Shown here in pieces: positions 13,301-23,462 of a DNA stretch of 64,000 nt. The DNA is taken from NCBI GenBank assembly GCA_947179485.1, contig OX359245.1, forward strand, positions 4,879,001 through 4,943,000, in the 5' to 3' direction. Position 1 is the stretch's first letter. The number at the start of each line of letters is the position of its first letter. Under the pieces are notes generated by a model. The model was not told the DNA's origin. It saw only the letters and a program-made list of their open reading frames with translations, and searched no databases. This DNA comes from Allacma fusca (Eukaryota; Arthropoda; Collembola; Symphypleona; Sminthuridae). Both the position numbers and the translations under genes were made by a program.

Positions 13301-13560
13301 GAGAACGTATCTTTGAGGATCCCCATAACTAGTCCCCCACTTGGTCTACCTTTGTTACACGCCCTGGTCGCAGCAGACACGTATACGTCATATTTTGTAA
13401 ATACATTAGGAAATTGAAAGCCTTCCCCTATATACGTTTCATTAAAGCAAATGATTTCATGTGAGAATATGTAATCAAAATCAGTTCGAATTAAATTTAT
13501 GATATTTGAAAAACCGTGACAGTTCCAGAAGAGTAGTTTTGAGTTTTTGGTGCCCCTTTC
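10305..13560 (-). pseudogene. LINE ORF2: endonuclease plus reverse transcriptase, one frameshift
   Basis: The endonuclease part (13560-12673) begins with LLFWNCHGFSN and includes NETYI, GDFN and SDHFP, the expected metal and catalytic motifs. The reverse transcriptase part (about 12670-10305, roughly 780 codons) includes the fingers region KSPGPDNIPN, the AGFRKGRGC motif, FVDLLRAFDSVSH, GVLQGEILSPLLF and the catalytic MLADDN (A-DD rather than YADD). The two parts lie in different frames: the endonuclease frame stops at 12673 while the RT frame is open across the junction. This implies a single-base indel near 12670. Otherwise the domains look complete, so the copy is young. Confidence 0.88.
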
Positions 13561-14499
13561 TCATTTTTCTGTGTGCGAAGGTTGAGAAGATAGCTCAGTA
13601 GAGGCCCCTGGTTTCTTTTGCGGCAACCATTCCGGGCATATCCTTACTACTTGTCTTCCGTCAGATTCGTAGAACACTGTGTCCCCACTATTGGGGTCGC
13701 TGATTCCAAGATATCTCCATGACCTGAAGCGCATTGTCTTGTCCGACGAACCTACTGTCTTGGAGCCCCATTCATACAAGTGCTGTTTTATCCGTCGTTG
13801 CTCAAAGGAAAGGTCCGGTTTAATGGCTATCTTCGACTTCTTAAGTTTAGAAACATTTTTCCAGATTAAACCGCAATCATATTTGGAATAAAACTTACAT
13901 ACGATGGAACAACTTCCATCCCGCCATGGAATAGGGAATACTTTCTCGACCCGAGCATTTACGCATGTTACACGTAGAAGTTCGGATATGACTTTGTCAA
14001 CGTCTTCCTTCTTTGGTCGCACGGGAAGATTAGTTCCTGTTATGACAATTCCTCTTGCATTTTCGGGGTTCTTCATTTTCAGCATATCATTTTTCAAGTG
14101 GATAAGCTCGGTGTTTAAGCTGGCGGAGTTATCAGCAACAGTCCATTCAAGATTTTCCATCCTTACATTCTGGTTGTCCAGTGAATTTGTTAGGGATTGG
14201 ATGTTTTCCTTTACAGTTGCGGAGTCTTTGATTAACGTAGCCAGGGAGGTGTTGGTTTTCTTCGAGCTCTCCAGTAGGTCCTTCTGTAGGTCCTTCAATG
14301 TTTTTAGGATCTTTCCAGGGTCGTCCGCTTCCCCTTTTGATTTGATTGTTTCTTCTGTAGCGTCTCTTCTCAGTACTCTTCCTTCACGGGCTGTTTGGGA
14401 TGAGGATGAACTCTCGTCCGTGTCCACGACGACCGGATCACCTTTTAAATTAGGGGGTTTGGTAGTATTCTGAGGCTTTTTATTGTTTATATCTGCCAT
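13561..14499 (-). CDS. LINE ORF1 nucleic-acid-binding protein
   Basis: A 312-aa frame starting at the ATG at 14499 (MADINNKKP); an upstream ATG would add 12 residues. The N-terminal third is acidic and serine-rich, followed by a coiled-coil-like stretch (about residues 85-150) and a C-terminal domain with the pattern seen in LINE ORF1 RNA-binding domains (VITGTNLPVRPKKEDVDKVI onward). No CCHC zinc knuckle is visible. ORF2 continues in the same frame directly after the TGA stop at 13561-13563. Confidence 0.75.
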   Translation of the reverse strand: MADINNKKPQNTTKPPNLKGDPVVVDTDESSSSSQTAREGRVLRRDATEETIKSKGEADDPGKILKTLKDLQKDLLESSKKTNTSLATLIKDSATVKENIQSLTNSLDNQNVRMENLEWTVADNSASLNTELIHLKNDMLKMKNPENARGIVITGTNLPVRPKKEDVDKVISELLRVTCVNARVEKVFPIPWRDGSCSIVCKFYSKYDCGLIWKNVSKLKKSKIAIKPDLSFEQRRIKQHLYEWGSKTVGSSDKTMRFRSWRYLGISDPNSGDTVFYESDGRQVVRICPEWLPQKKPGASTELSSQPSHTEK

Positions 14500-15525
14500 G
14501 ATTTTGTGTGAGATGAGATTGTATGAAAAACACAACTTGCCTTAGTCTTAGCCCGGATTACACCTCAAACATTTGCACTTTTTGCCAAGAATATTTGGTA
14601 TAAGTACCCTGGTGTAACCGGGCAGTTACGGGTCCAGATTGCAGCGGCCGAGGTGGAAGAATTACTCTTGCAAAAAAATTCTTGAATATTGCCACACCCT
14701 AACTATGTACATGATTGTCAATTGAATTACTTACTACATAGTATCATATTTTTTAGTACGCCACACATGCAATATTTACACGTTGTAGAATATTTCCCTC
14801 AGCATAGGAGTAGAGGTAAAATAAATATTGCAATTTCCAAGGTTGAATTTTTTGACATTTCATAAGTAAAGTACTCTCCGTTATATTTGTAAAATTTTAC
14901 GGCCTTTCAGCGAGCTACCAATCAGGTCCCTAAGCTAATAACGGTATAAATACTAAGACATGAGGAATTCAAAAGCTTTCCAAATTTAAATTATTTTTCT
15001 TATTCTGTAAATCAAAAGCAGCAAATCCGTATGCAATATAATACAGCAAAGTTTTTGTTTTACTTTCTTGACCGCTGCAAGGTTTTGAGCTGCGAATATG
15101 TAACTAGTTTTGAAAAATCTGGTAAAACTGCTAAAAAGTATGGAATCCAAATATTTCTCCCCTTTGATTGTTGATGTACATTCAAAAACAATAAAAAATC
15201 CACGTAAGTTTCCAACGTACGAGCATGTTCGTATGCAATTCATCAAAACGTCTGAATTCTCATCGTATATAATCTAAATATTCAAGTACACTAGTTAAGG
15301 GTACGAGTAAATAACCCCATTATACCCGTACCCGGCGGGTATACACCCATTCTCAAATCCCTGTACCCGTACCCATACCCGTATCCGTACCCGAAATTAT
15401 GAGCCAACCGAAGTGTACTCGGGTAGTACCCGAAATTGTTCGGGCACACTTAACCGGTAACCGGGTAGTACCCATACCCGTTTACTAGAGTATTACCCAT
15501 ACCCGTGCCGAGCACTGCTACAGTT

Positions 15526-16630
15526 AGACCAATTTGTAGGTTATTTATAGGGTGGAAGGAATTTTTTGAAGAGGTTTGTAGGCAAAATAGGGTTCAGGAA
15601 TATACGCTAAATCCTAGCCAACAAAATAGGTATGCTCAGCCGTCGTAGGATTATAGACATCAGTGTAGGCTACTGAAGCATGTGATGTTCATTTAATGGC
15701 ATTTAGGAAGAGCAAAACTAAAACTAAAGAACAATCTTCGCTGGTAATTCCAGATCGTTTGTATTATGGTGCACATACATAAGGCGTCAAAAGTTCGTGC
15801 GGTTTCGCATCGATTTGGCTGGATACCTCAACATCCAGAATTCTAAATATTTCGTAATGTGGACAATGTATAAATTCGATCATTTGAGGGGAAATTCGAA
15901 TTTGAGCAGAATTCAAATTTAAAACGAGATTTGCTGAGATGTGCTGTCAGCCAGTTATTACATTCACGATTCACAATTGTCTTGTTTAGCTGTCCATGAA
16001 AAAATTATCTTATGGTATTTTTGTTTGTTATGGGTGAAAATCTTCGAGATCAAAGTAAATAAAATACAAATACGACAATGAAATGTGACAGTTGACGTAT
16101 GCATTTACGATTATAATATTAATGTCATTGCTACCTTCATGCTAGCTACCTAATTATCACATCATTTGTAAAGGTGCTAGTTGTGCGTATGCTGTTATTG
16201 ACAAAAATAAATCATTGGCATCATCACATTGATAAATTACATCACAAGTATTATCATACATTCAGCTTATTAGTAATAGTGGATAATAAAATTTGTCGTC
16301 GAGGAAAAATGAAGTCATAGTTGGACAGGAGTCAGATAAAGTTCCAGCAACGAATAAGGTTTCAGCAACGACGAAAATAGCACTATTGCCGGAGGCTACG
16401 AACCAAGTTACAAGTAACGTCCGAAGTTATACCTGAATTTCCATCGTTACCTAAACTGACTCAGGAATTTGGAGTCAGGGCGACCGAGCCAGCTGGGAAA
16501 TGTCAGCACGATCGAGACTTTAGTGTGAAGATGGCTGACGAAGTGAAGCAAGAACGTCAAGCAAAGGAGCAGCCAATCCCAGAGCAGGTAGCCGAAAGGG
16601 AAGAAAATGGCCAAACAATGAGAGACAAGG
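15526..16630. other. Intergenic stretch, possible decayed retroelement
   Basis: Mostly featureless AT-rich DNA. From about 16290 to the next transposon the plus strand carries lysine/glutamate-rich, gag-like coding resemblance (for example KMADEVKQERQAKEQ). This frame resumes after the 16639-17437 insertion. No domain is identified. Confidence 0.3.
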
Positions 16631-17445
16631 AGCCTGGAATAGTGGTCCCGATCTTTCAATTCTGAATCAAAAAAACTTGATTCGATTCAATTCAATTCAT
16701 TTCTGATTCATCATTTTTTGATTCAATTCAAAACATGAATTGAATCATTTCATTCAATTCATTTCATGAATGAAATCACGCGAAATGCCTTGAATCGCGA
16801 TTCAAATGATTCACGTGCAACGAATTTGTTTGCATATCCCGTTAAAAAATGCAGCTAGTAAAGCATCACATTAAAATTCACACATCAATTATTTTGTGAA
16901 TAATAATTTGTATGCATTAAATACATCAATTATTATTAATTGTTATTAGAGCATTTACTAACCGTCCAATTTAGGTCATAATTGGACAATTAATTAGCAG
17001 GATGTGCAACTCGAATTTGCTAATGTTACAGTCAACTTTCGTTATAAGGGATGCTCATGGGACCAGCCAAATTTGTCCCTTATAAACATTATCCCTTATA
17101 AGTCTAGTGTTACACACTGCGTAAATGGGAATCAGAATTGTAAATCCCAATCATTTATAAGGGTTTCCCTTATAGCGAGAGCTTATTGACAATTTTAGTG
17201 ATAGTGAAACTGTTGGACCTATATTCTTATGTTTTATGTAGCCATTATAAAATCCTTAAATAAAATGTTTATGTTTACCACATTTTACTGTCTGAATGAT
17301 TTGAAACATCATTTGATTCAATTCAAGACGCAAAAAGGAATCAAATTGAATCCTGTGAATCGTGAATTGAATCATTCATAAGTTGAATTGAATCAAAACG
17401 AATTTTTTGAATTGAATTGAAAGATTGGGACCACTATAGCCTGGA
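16631..17445. mobile_element. Non-autonomous DNA transposon with ATAGTGGTCCC termini
   Basis: The element 16639-17437 (799 bp) is flanked by the perfect 8-bp duplication AGCCTGGA at 16631-16638 and 17438-17445. The inverted termini are ATAGTGGTCCC, then one mismatch, then ATCTTTCAATTC. Subterminal TTGAATTGAATC repeats fill both ends. At 17025-17200 there is an inner segment with GTTATAAGGG / CCCTTATAGC inverted ends that resembles a degenerate pogo/Tigger-type element. No transposase is present. Confidence 0.85.
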
Positions 17446-18283
17446 ATTGACTCAAGGAGACGCGAACGATTTCAGAAAAAAGACAGTTGAAACGAGACCT
17501 GAAGAAGAACAGACGTGCCCGATACTTGCTCGGAAGCCGAACGAAATTATTAAAGTCAAATCAGAGACATTATTGTATTTAGTTATAAGTTTATTTTGTA
17601 AAATCATTTATAATTATTACTGTCCCGATCAGTTGCTAAAGTAGCCGCAAAATTAAATAATATTATTAAATATTATGTTTTAAACAAATGAGTTACGATA
17701 TTTCAGAAATAAACCTTAAGTAATAAAGTGACTTACAATTAGTGAATAACTATTGCATCCGTCAAAGATTCTATCATATTAAAATATCATCCTACAATAC
17801 CAGCAAATTCTAATGTTAAGGTTGGTTCTCCACTATCAAGAGATAGCAGAGGTGGGATCGTGTCGGATTCTATTAAATCAACGGCAAAATTGTATAATTT
17901 TTATTGTCATTTTTAATTTAATTGAGTTTTAAATAGAGTAAATTAAAAGTCTATACTTAATTATTACGTCTTTGTTAAACTTGTGTAGAAAGCATGTTTT
18001 AATATTTTTCAAGAAAAATGAGACTTCTCAGTGTGGGTACTGTTATAAAACCCACCAAATTACTAAGTTGAAATACCAAGTCATAAAGTGAGGACTTTAT
18101 TTTTGAAGAATTTTTGTTCTTAAATTAAATCAGAATTAGAAAGATTTATTTTATTTACTCCATATATTAAGCGTATTGACATATTTCATTACATATTTAA
18201 GATAAATATTTGTGCAGGCTCAGACACACAAGGTATACATGAAGGTAATCTACATGACATTGATGTAATGTGGGGAGTTCATG
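17446..18283. other. Intergenic stretch downstream of the split terpene synthase-like gene
   Basis: AT-rich. A short glutamate-rich frame (17446-17640) continues the coding-like sequence interrupted by the preceding transposon. Nothing else is recognised. Confidence 0.3.
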
Positions 18284-18708
18284 TTATTCCACATTAACGA
18301 ATTCGTAATTAACTTTATTCTTGTAACGAGACATTTTCAAATGAGTCTGAATAATACAGGAAATGATAATACCCATATATTCTACACGATCCCTAAAGAT
18401 TGTCTTCTCTTCATCGTCCAGATCAATCAGAAACCCGTCATCGGAGAGCAACCCAATCCGCAACTGTTCATTGGCCCGGCATTGGCTCATATATTTGGCC
18501 CAACTAATATACTTGGCCGCCGGCGCAACGTAGGCCCAAACTATTATCCCAACCTGATACCAATTGTGGCCCAACACTGGGCCGATGCAATACAGTATCA
18601 TACCCATCGCTTAACCCTCCAAGGTGGTAAAGTGTAGATGGCGCTCGAATGCTAATTGAAATTCTTGTGTTTGGTCTATAAAAAGTTTTTAAATCTCGTG
18701 TTTATTCT

Positions 18709-20679
18709 TCAATAACATGTAAAAGTGGAACACAAAAACCCATCATGGAATGGAAGCAACAGACATTTTCTAACAAGTACAGCTTTTTGTATTCGTTTAT
18801 ACGACGATAAGTTTTTAACAACAAAAATTTCCAGCAAACTACTATCAACAGGATAATCATCAAACTTGCATTTACATATAAAGTTTCTACCGCAGCATTC
18901 CGATGATTCACCTTGCAAGTCTTCTGTTAAATATATAATTCCCTCGGTAGACATAAAACAATTATTCGATTTAGACGTTGACAATTGTATCCTCTGTGAC
19001 TGAACTTTAGCACGTACATTGTAATTGCTAAGATGCAGATTTCCTGCCAACACATTTTCGCGTTCGGTTATCCTATTTACAATTTGATTCAAGTAGAGAT
19101 TTTCACCCCTTAACAATCTTTTCAGTGTTTGAAGAAAAGTTTCAAAGTTGAAAGCACTGCAAGATTCAATGGAGCTAAATGTTAAAGCGTCATCCGCTAG
19201 ATGACTAAGGCTGTGGATGTTGTACACCATAAAATCTGTACCATACAATTTAGGAACTAATTTGACAAAATCAAGCAGTAGTTTTCTTGCCATTCTTATC
19301 CAATCACTATTCAGGTTACCTTTCAGTAGAATATACATACTTACACTAAGCAATAAAAAATGACGATACTTTGATTTTGGAAGCACGGATGTGAGAGCAA
19401 GTGGCCCAACGTATATTAAGAACATTCGCAGTTCAGTGGCATTCCACCGGTCAATTTCTTTGAGACTTTGACATTTTCTGGCAAAATCTCTAGGCAAATA
19501 CTTATTGAAGCCTACTATTTTTTCAGAAATATGATTAACTAAACCTGTGGACAACTTATGTGGTATACCACCCTTGACCCACGTATGAAGAAGCTTCCCC
19601 ATTACGCCTAAGCAACAAAGATGCATATAGTCCAGAGGGACTTGAGTTACCAATCCTAATTTAAAAACTGACAACGGGCTTCGTATTGGTTGATGTTTTT
19701 TATATTCCATATATAAATACTTGTCGTCAGTTCTAAGTGGGTCGTCAACCGATAAAAATGTCATTCTCCTTTGCCATGTGCCCTTAATTTCACATCTTTC
19801 ACAGCCATCATAGGAACTAAAAATAGAGCATCCTTTAATAAAACTTCTGGCTGGCGCATCTGCAACAATGCATCGAATTCTAAATTCATACAATTTGCCA
19901 TTAAGTTGTATACCTTCCTGCTCTAAAAGTAAGCATTAATTCGTCAAATCGTTGAGAAATGCCTGAATAGAAGGCTTATCATCACCATAATATATGGCAA
20001 TTACAAATGGAGATTGGTCGAAAGCTTGATCTAAAACACCAAGAATAGGAATAAATTGTTTGCGAGAGCTTTTTGTCAAAGGTACACCATCAATTCCTAC
20101 AGTGACGGTCAATGTGGATTCTTTTGTCAAAATTTCAAAATTAACATTTTTGGGCAAAATGTGGAACTTTAATCCTGATTGTGATCTTGCGATTATATGA
20201 TTTTTTAAGCCAAAGTAGCAGAATTGACCCCCGTCCATAATTTCGATGTGTGATTTGTTAATATTGGTACATAGTAGCGAGCGTACATCGACTGGTAGAT
20301 TTTCTGCAGGAAGCTTTAGTCTTAAAATTTTAAGAAGGTGTTTGGCTGTTATATGGGGAACATTGTGTAATAAGCACCGTGAAGCCAGCTCAAATTTAAA
20401 GGGCATCTGTGGAAATTCTGATTCAGAATCAGACTCACAAATATTGTCACTACTTTGATATTCAAACTCATGAGTCATGCTCAGCGAATCAAGGAAACCT
20501 CCAGTTTCATGACTATCATGAGAACCTAATTCAAACGGATTATCTTTTGTTTGACTTGAACGGGTATCTATACAGGTTGCCTTCACTTGCTCATAACGAT
20601 CCGATTGAATGTGTCTTAAATGATTAGATACGTAATTACTTCTATGCCTCCTCTTTGTTCTAACAGATGTGTTTTCCAT
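18709..20679 (-). pseudogene. EnSpm-like transposase with in-frame stop
   Basis: An intronless frame of about 656 codons from the ATG at 20679, interrupted by a TAA at 19936-19938 in the same frame. It resembles the widespread animal transposase type with SPFVIAIYYGDDKP, then a CDAPARAF-like block (here VADAPARSFIKG), a CxxC (CERCEIKG), DYMHLCCLGVMGKL, and a DUF4218-like region (NIHSLSHLADDALTF). The C-terminus also seems shifted. The current frame ends FLCSTFTCY, while the neighbouring frame gives CVPLLH, close to the PLLH ending usual in the family; this suggests a one-base change at the T run near 18745. The protein is probably inactive unless the stop is an error. Confidence 0.8.
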
Positions 20680-20815
20680 AATTACGAGGACAAAACTACT
20701 TTATACAATAAAAGTAATAACTATTACTTAAATAAATTATACAATTAAACGGAAACTACTTATATTTAACTAACACACTACGCTTTGCTCTTCCTCCGTT
20801 CCGGTCCTTCGAATA

Positions 20816-23462
20816 TCAAAACCATTTTTGACACACGGGCTCCACTTGAGATTCGGAACATTCAAATTCTTCGACTCCACAAACTCCAGCTGAAATTATG
20901 TAAGTAAGCTAAATATGCTAAAGCAATGCTGCTGGCCCAAGTAAAATCAATAAAACGCAATCAAGAATTTAATAATACAAATAAAATAAAAAAATTTCAT
21001 ACCTACAACCGACGAACAAATGTTGAGATTCTTAAAGCAGATTTTGTCACCTTTACCAGTGTAACTAATGCCAAGGGCCAGTTCGTGAGAAAAAATGCGT
21101 GTAAGAATACGGCGAGTTTGAACTTTAAAATCAGCACCACCAATACCACAGCACCATTGTACCTACAAAAAAATAATTGTCGTGAAAGCTTTTTTGTCAA
21201 CAAGCTTTTGTTATATGCTTGAAATATTTTTGTAGTATGCTAATATTTTGTGGTACCCTTATAACGGCTTATGCTTATACGGGTTATTCTACTCCCTGGA
21301 GCATCCCGTTTATCGAGTCGTTTATTTAATTAATAGTAACCCGCAAATATTGAATGGAAAATCCAAAAGGAAAGTCAGGATAAAAAACCTAAAATGTTGG
21401 AAACAAATCTCACTGAAAAATAATCGCGTCCTCATTGCTGTACGAATTTGAAAATCCTGTTAAAAATTCCCTACATTACTTTCAGATTTTCAAAATTGTG
21501 TGGGTAAAAAATGCACTCATTTGACAGCATCGTTGACAGAAACAATTACCTACACAATATGGCCACAATTCAAAAATTCACACGCCACAATTCCACAATT
21601 TTAGCCGCAAACGGTAACAAACAAATATTAAAATATTCCCTGTGGATATTTTTATAAGATACGTCAGGCCTAAATTATTACCAGCTTCTGCCGTGCTAAT
21701 TTTGACTTCAGTTTTTCCTCCGCGACCTGAAGTGACCGTTTGTTTTCAATTGGAATTTCTATTGGGCAAACTTCACGTCGAGATGTCTGTTTCGAAATAT
21801 TTGCACGAAGAATTTCCACGTCGGCCTTGATATCGTGAATTTCACTCAGTATCGTCTTTTCAAATCCTGCGATGAGAGCAATTAAATACACGATAGCGTT
21901 ACTACATTGATTCCGCGCTTGCTGAACATTTCAAATCGTTTTAGTTCGGAGATAAAAAACTACACTTACTTCTGAACTCCGCAAGAAATGTCTGAGAATA
22001 GTCCTCTGCAAATTTTAATGGTTTTTGCCGAATTCCACCCGGTAAATTATCTGCACCTTTATTCTGATCTATTGATTTGATAAAAATCACTGAATAAAAA
22101 TGAATGTGTTTTTTTTGTAAAACTAGTTTCTATGGAGTTCCCTATTTGCTTTGTCCCCTCATTGTCTTGTATACTACCTGTGTACAAAGTTTTTTCTTGA
22201 TAGTAAATTTTAAAAACTATTTTCATAAAAACATCCCTTAAAGATTTGAAAATTATAGAGCCCTTAAAGTATCTCTATTGACAAACACATGTTGCTTAAA
22301 ATACATCAAATCTATTGAAAAAATAATAAACCCATTTATCTTTCATACGAAAGTGTTTTTACTGTCAAGATGTTTCCTATCTTTCCGAACCAGCCATTAA
22401 CTCATCAAATGTACATAATAATATATCCCCTGTGCATTACATACGCGTTAAGGGTAGCCCATCGCTGACTTTTATTTCAGTCTGAGATGTTGAGCCAGTT
22501 GACAGTGGCGTAAAAGCCAAATCTTCGTCTACATTTACTCGGGTTTCCGGTAGCAATGGGGATTTTTCACAATCCTCAGAAACGTCACTGCTGTTATCTG
22601 TGGTAGTAGATTCCACCGGATATTTTGCTGAATTTCTTGAAATGTTTTCACACAATAAATCATTCGAATTGCCCGGATCTGCAACCACCACACAAGCTTT
22701 AACGTCCTGGGCTAAAAGTAGTACAACAAATATTTATAATTGCGCAATAATTACACACGGTTAAATAATTGCATATTATTTCACACAGAATTTGTAGATG
22801 AAATTATAATTACGGCGGTATCATCTGTTACAAAATTTTGAAATTAAGTTTTACTTCAGAATAAAGGTACCAATGCCGTGCATGAATATTCATCAACCCC
22901 AATAGCTTCTGACTCGCTCTCGCTAGAAATGGTCACACGTGTTACCCGTCGGGATTTCGGTGTCTTGATAGGTGGACTATAAATTATTCGTCGCTTCCGA
23001 TTTTTTCGGAGTTTTACAATGTGATCCGCTGCATCATTATCGGTTCCCGTCTCAACAGTAGAGCTATACTGCAGCTTTATAGAAGCTTGTCTGGCCTGCA
23101 GAAAATCGTCTGCAAATAATTTTTTATGGCATTTTATTTCATACTTTTTTCGTTTCTTTATTTCTTTTGAGAAAAGCTTCAAGCTTAAAAACAATATCAG
23201 TATTATCATAATAACGAGTGTTCAAATAATCCTTACCACTTGTATACTTAACGCTGATCTCATAAGAAGGCCAAGAATCTTTATTTGGTTTTGATTTTGG
23301 ATTCGACCGCAATGCAAGAATTTTGTTCCGAGTGTCATCAGGAAAATAACAAATGTTGGATTTCTTCGTATCAATCCATCCTGTTGGAATAACTTCCAGT
23401 GATTCATCCAGTACGAATTTCACCACACAAAAGTTTTTGAGATCTTTAATTTTTACAGCCAT
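20816..23462 (-). CDS. DUF4806-domain protein encoded within the EnSpm-like transposon
   Basis: Six exons on the minus strand: 23237-23462, 22871-23109, 22445-22706, 21682-21866, 21003-21162 and 20816-20889. All have GT/AG borders and unbroken phase, giving 381 aa. The N-terminus (VVKFVLDESLEVIPTGW, CYFP) matches the SVEVVPSSW-type module that precedes DUF4806 in insect proteins. The middle is acidic and low complexity. A short helical segment precedes IEIPIENKRSLQVAEEKL, and the C-terminal DUF4806 core includes the stretch from DFKVQTRRIL to IFSHELALG. The function of the domain is not known to me. It lies 136 bp upstream of the transposase start in the same orientation, so it is likely the second gene of the transposon. 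Unlike the transposase, it has no visible defect. Confidence 0.78.

Larger units (their letters stand above)
10225..14733 (-). mobile_element. Non-LTR retrotransposon (LINE), near full length
   Basis: The element occupies 10242-14716 (4,475 bp), with its 5' end at 14716. It is flanked by a 17-bp direct duplication, GTCAATTGAATTACTTA, at 10225-10241 and 14717-14733. It has a short 5' UTR, ORF1, then an endonuclease-reverse transcriptase ORF2, and a 3' end without a poly-A tract. The endonuclease is of the apurinic/apyrimidinic type, as in the Jockey/CR1/L2 group; I cannot settle the clade. It sits inside the hAT-like element at 9732-15517 and is therefore the younger insertion. Confidence 0.9.
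9724..15525. mobile_element. hAT-like element with GTACCC subterminal repeats, carrying a nested LINE
   Basis: The element 9732-15517 is flanked by the perfect 8-bp duplication CTACAGTT at 9724-9731 and 15518-15525. The inverted termini begin CAGTGCTCGG, with the complement at 15508-15517. Degenerate ACCCGTACCC repeats fill 9760-9990 and 15300-15510. Without the retrotransposon at 10242-14716, the element would be about 1.3 kb and encodes no transposase. A relative of its right end is seen at 44690-44815. Confidence 0.85.

Noticed and set aside
13904-14473. Plus-strand 189-codon frame
   Set aside because: Antisense of the LINE ORF1; no domain and no splice partner.
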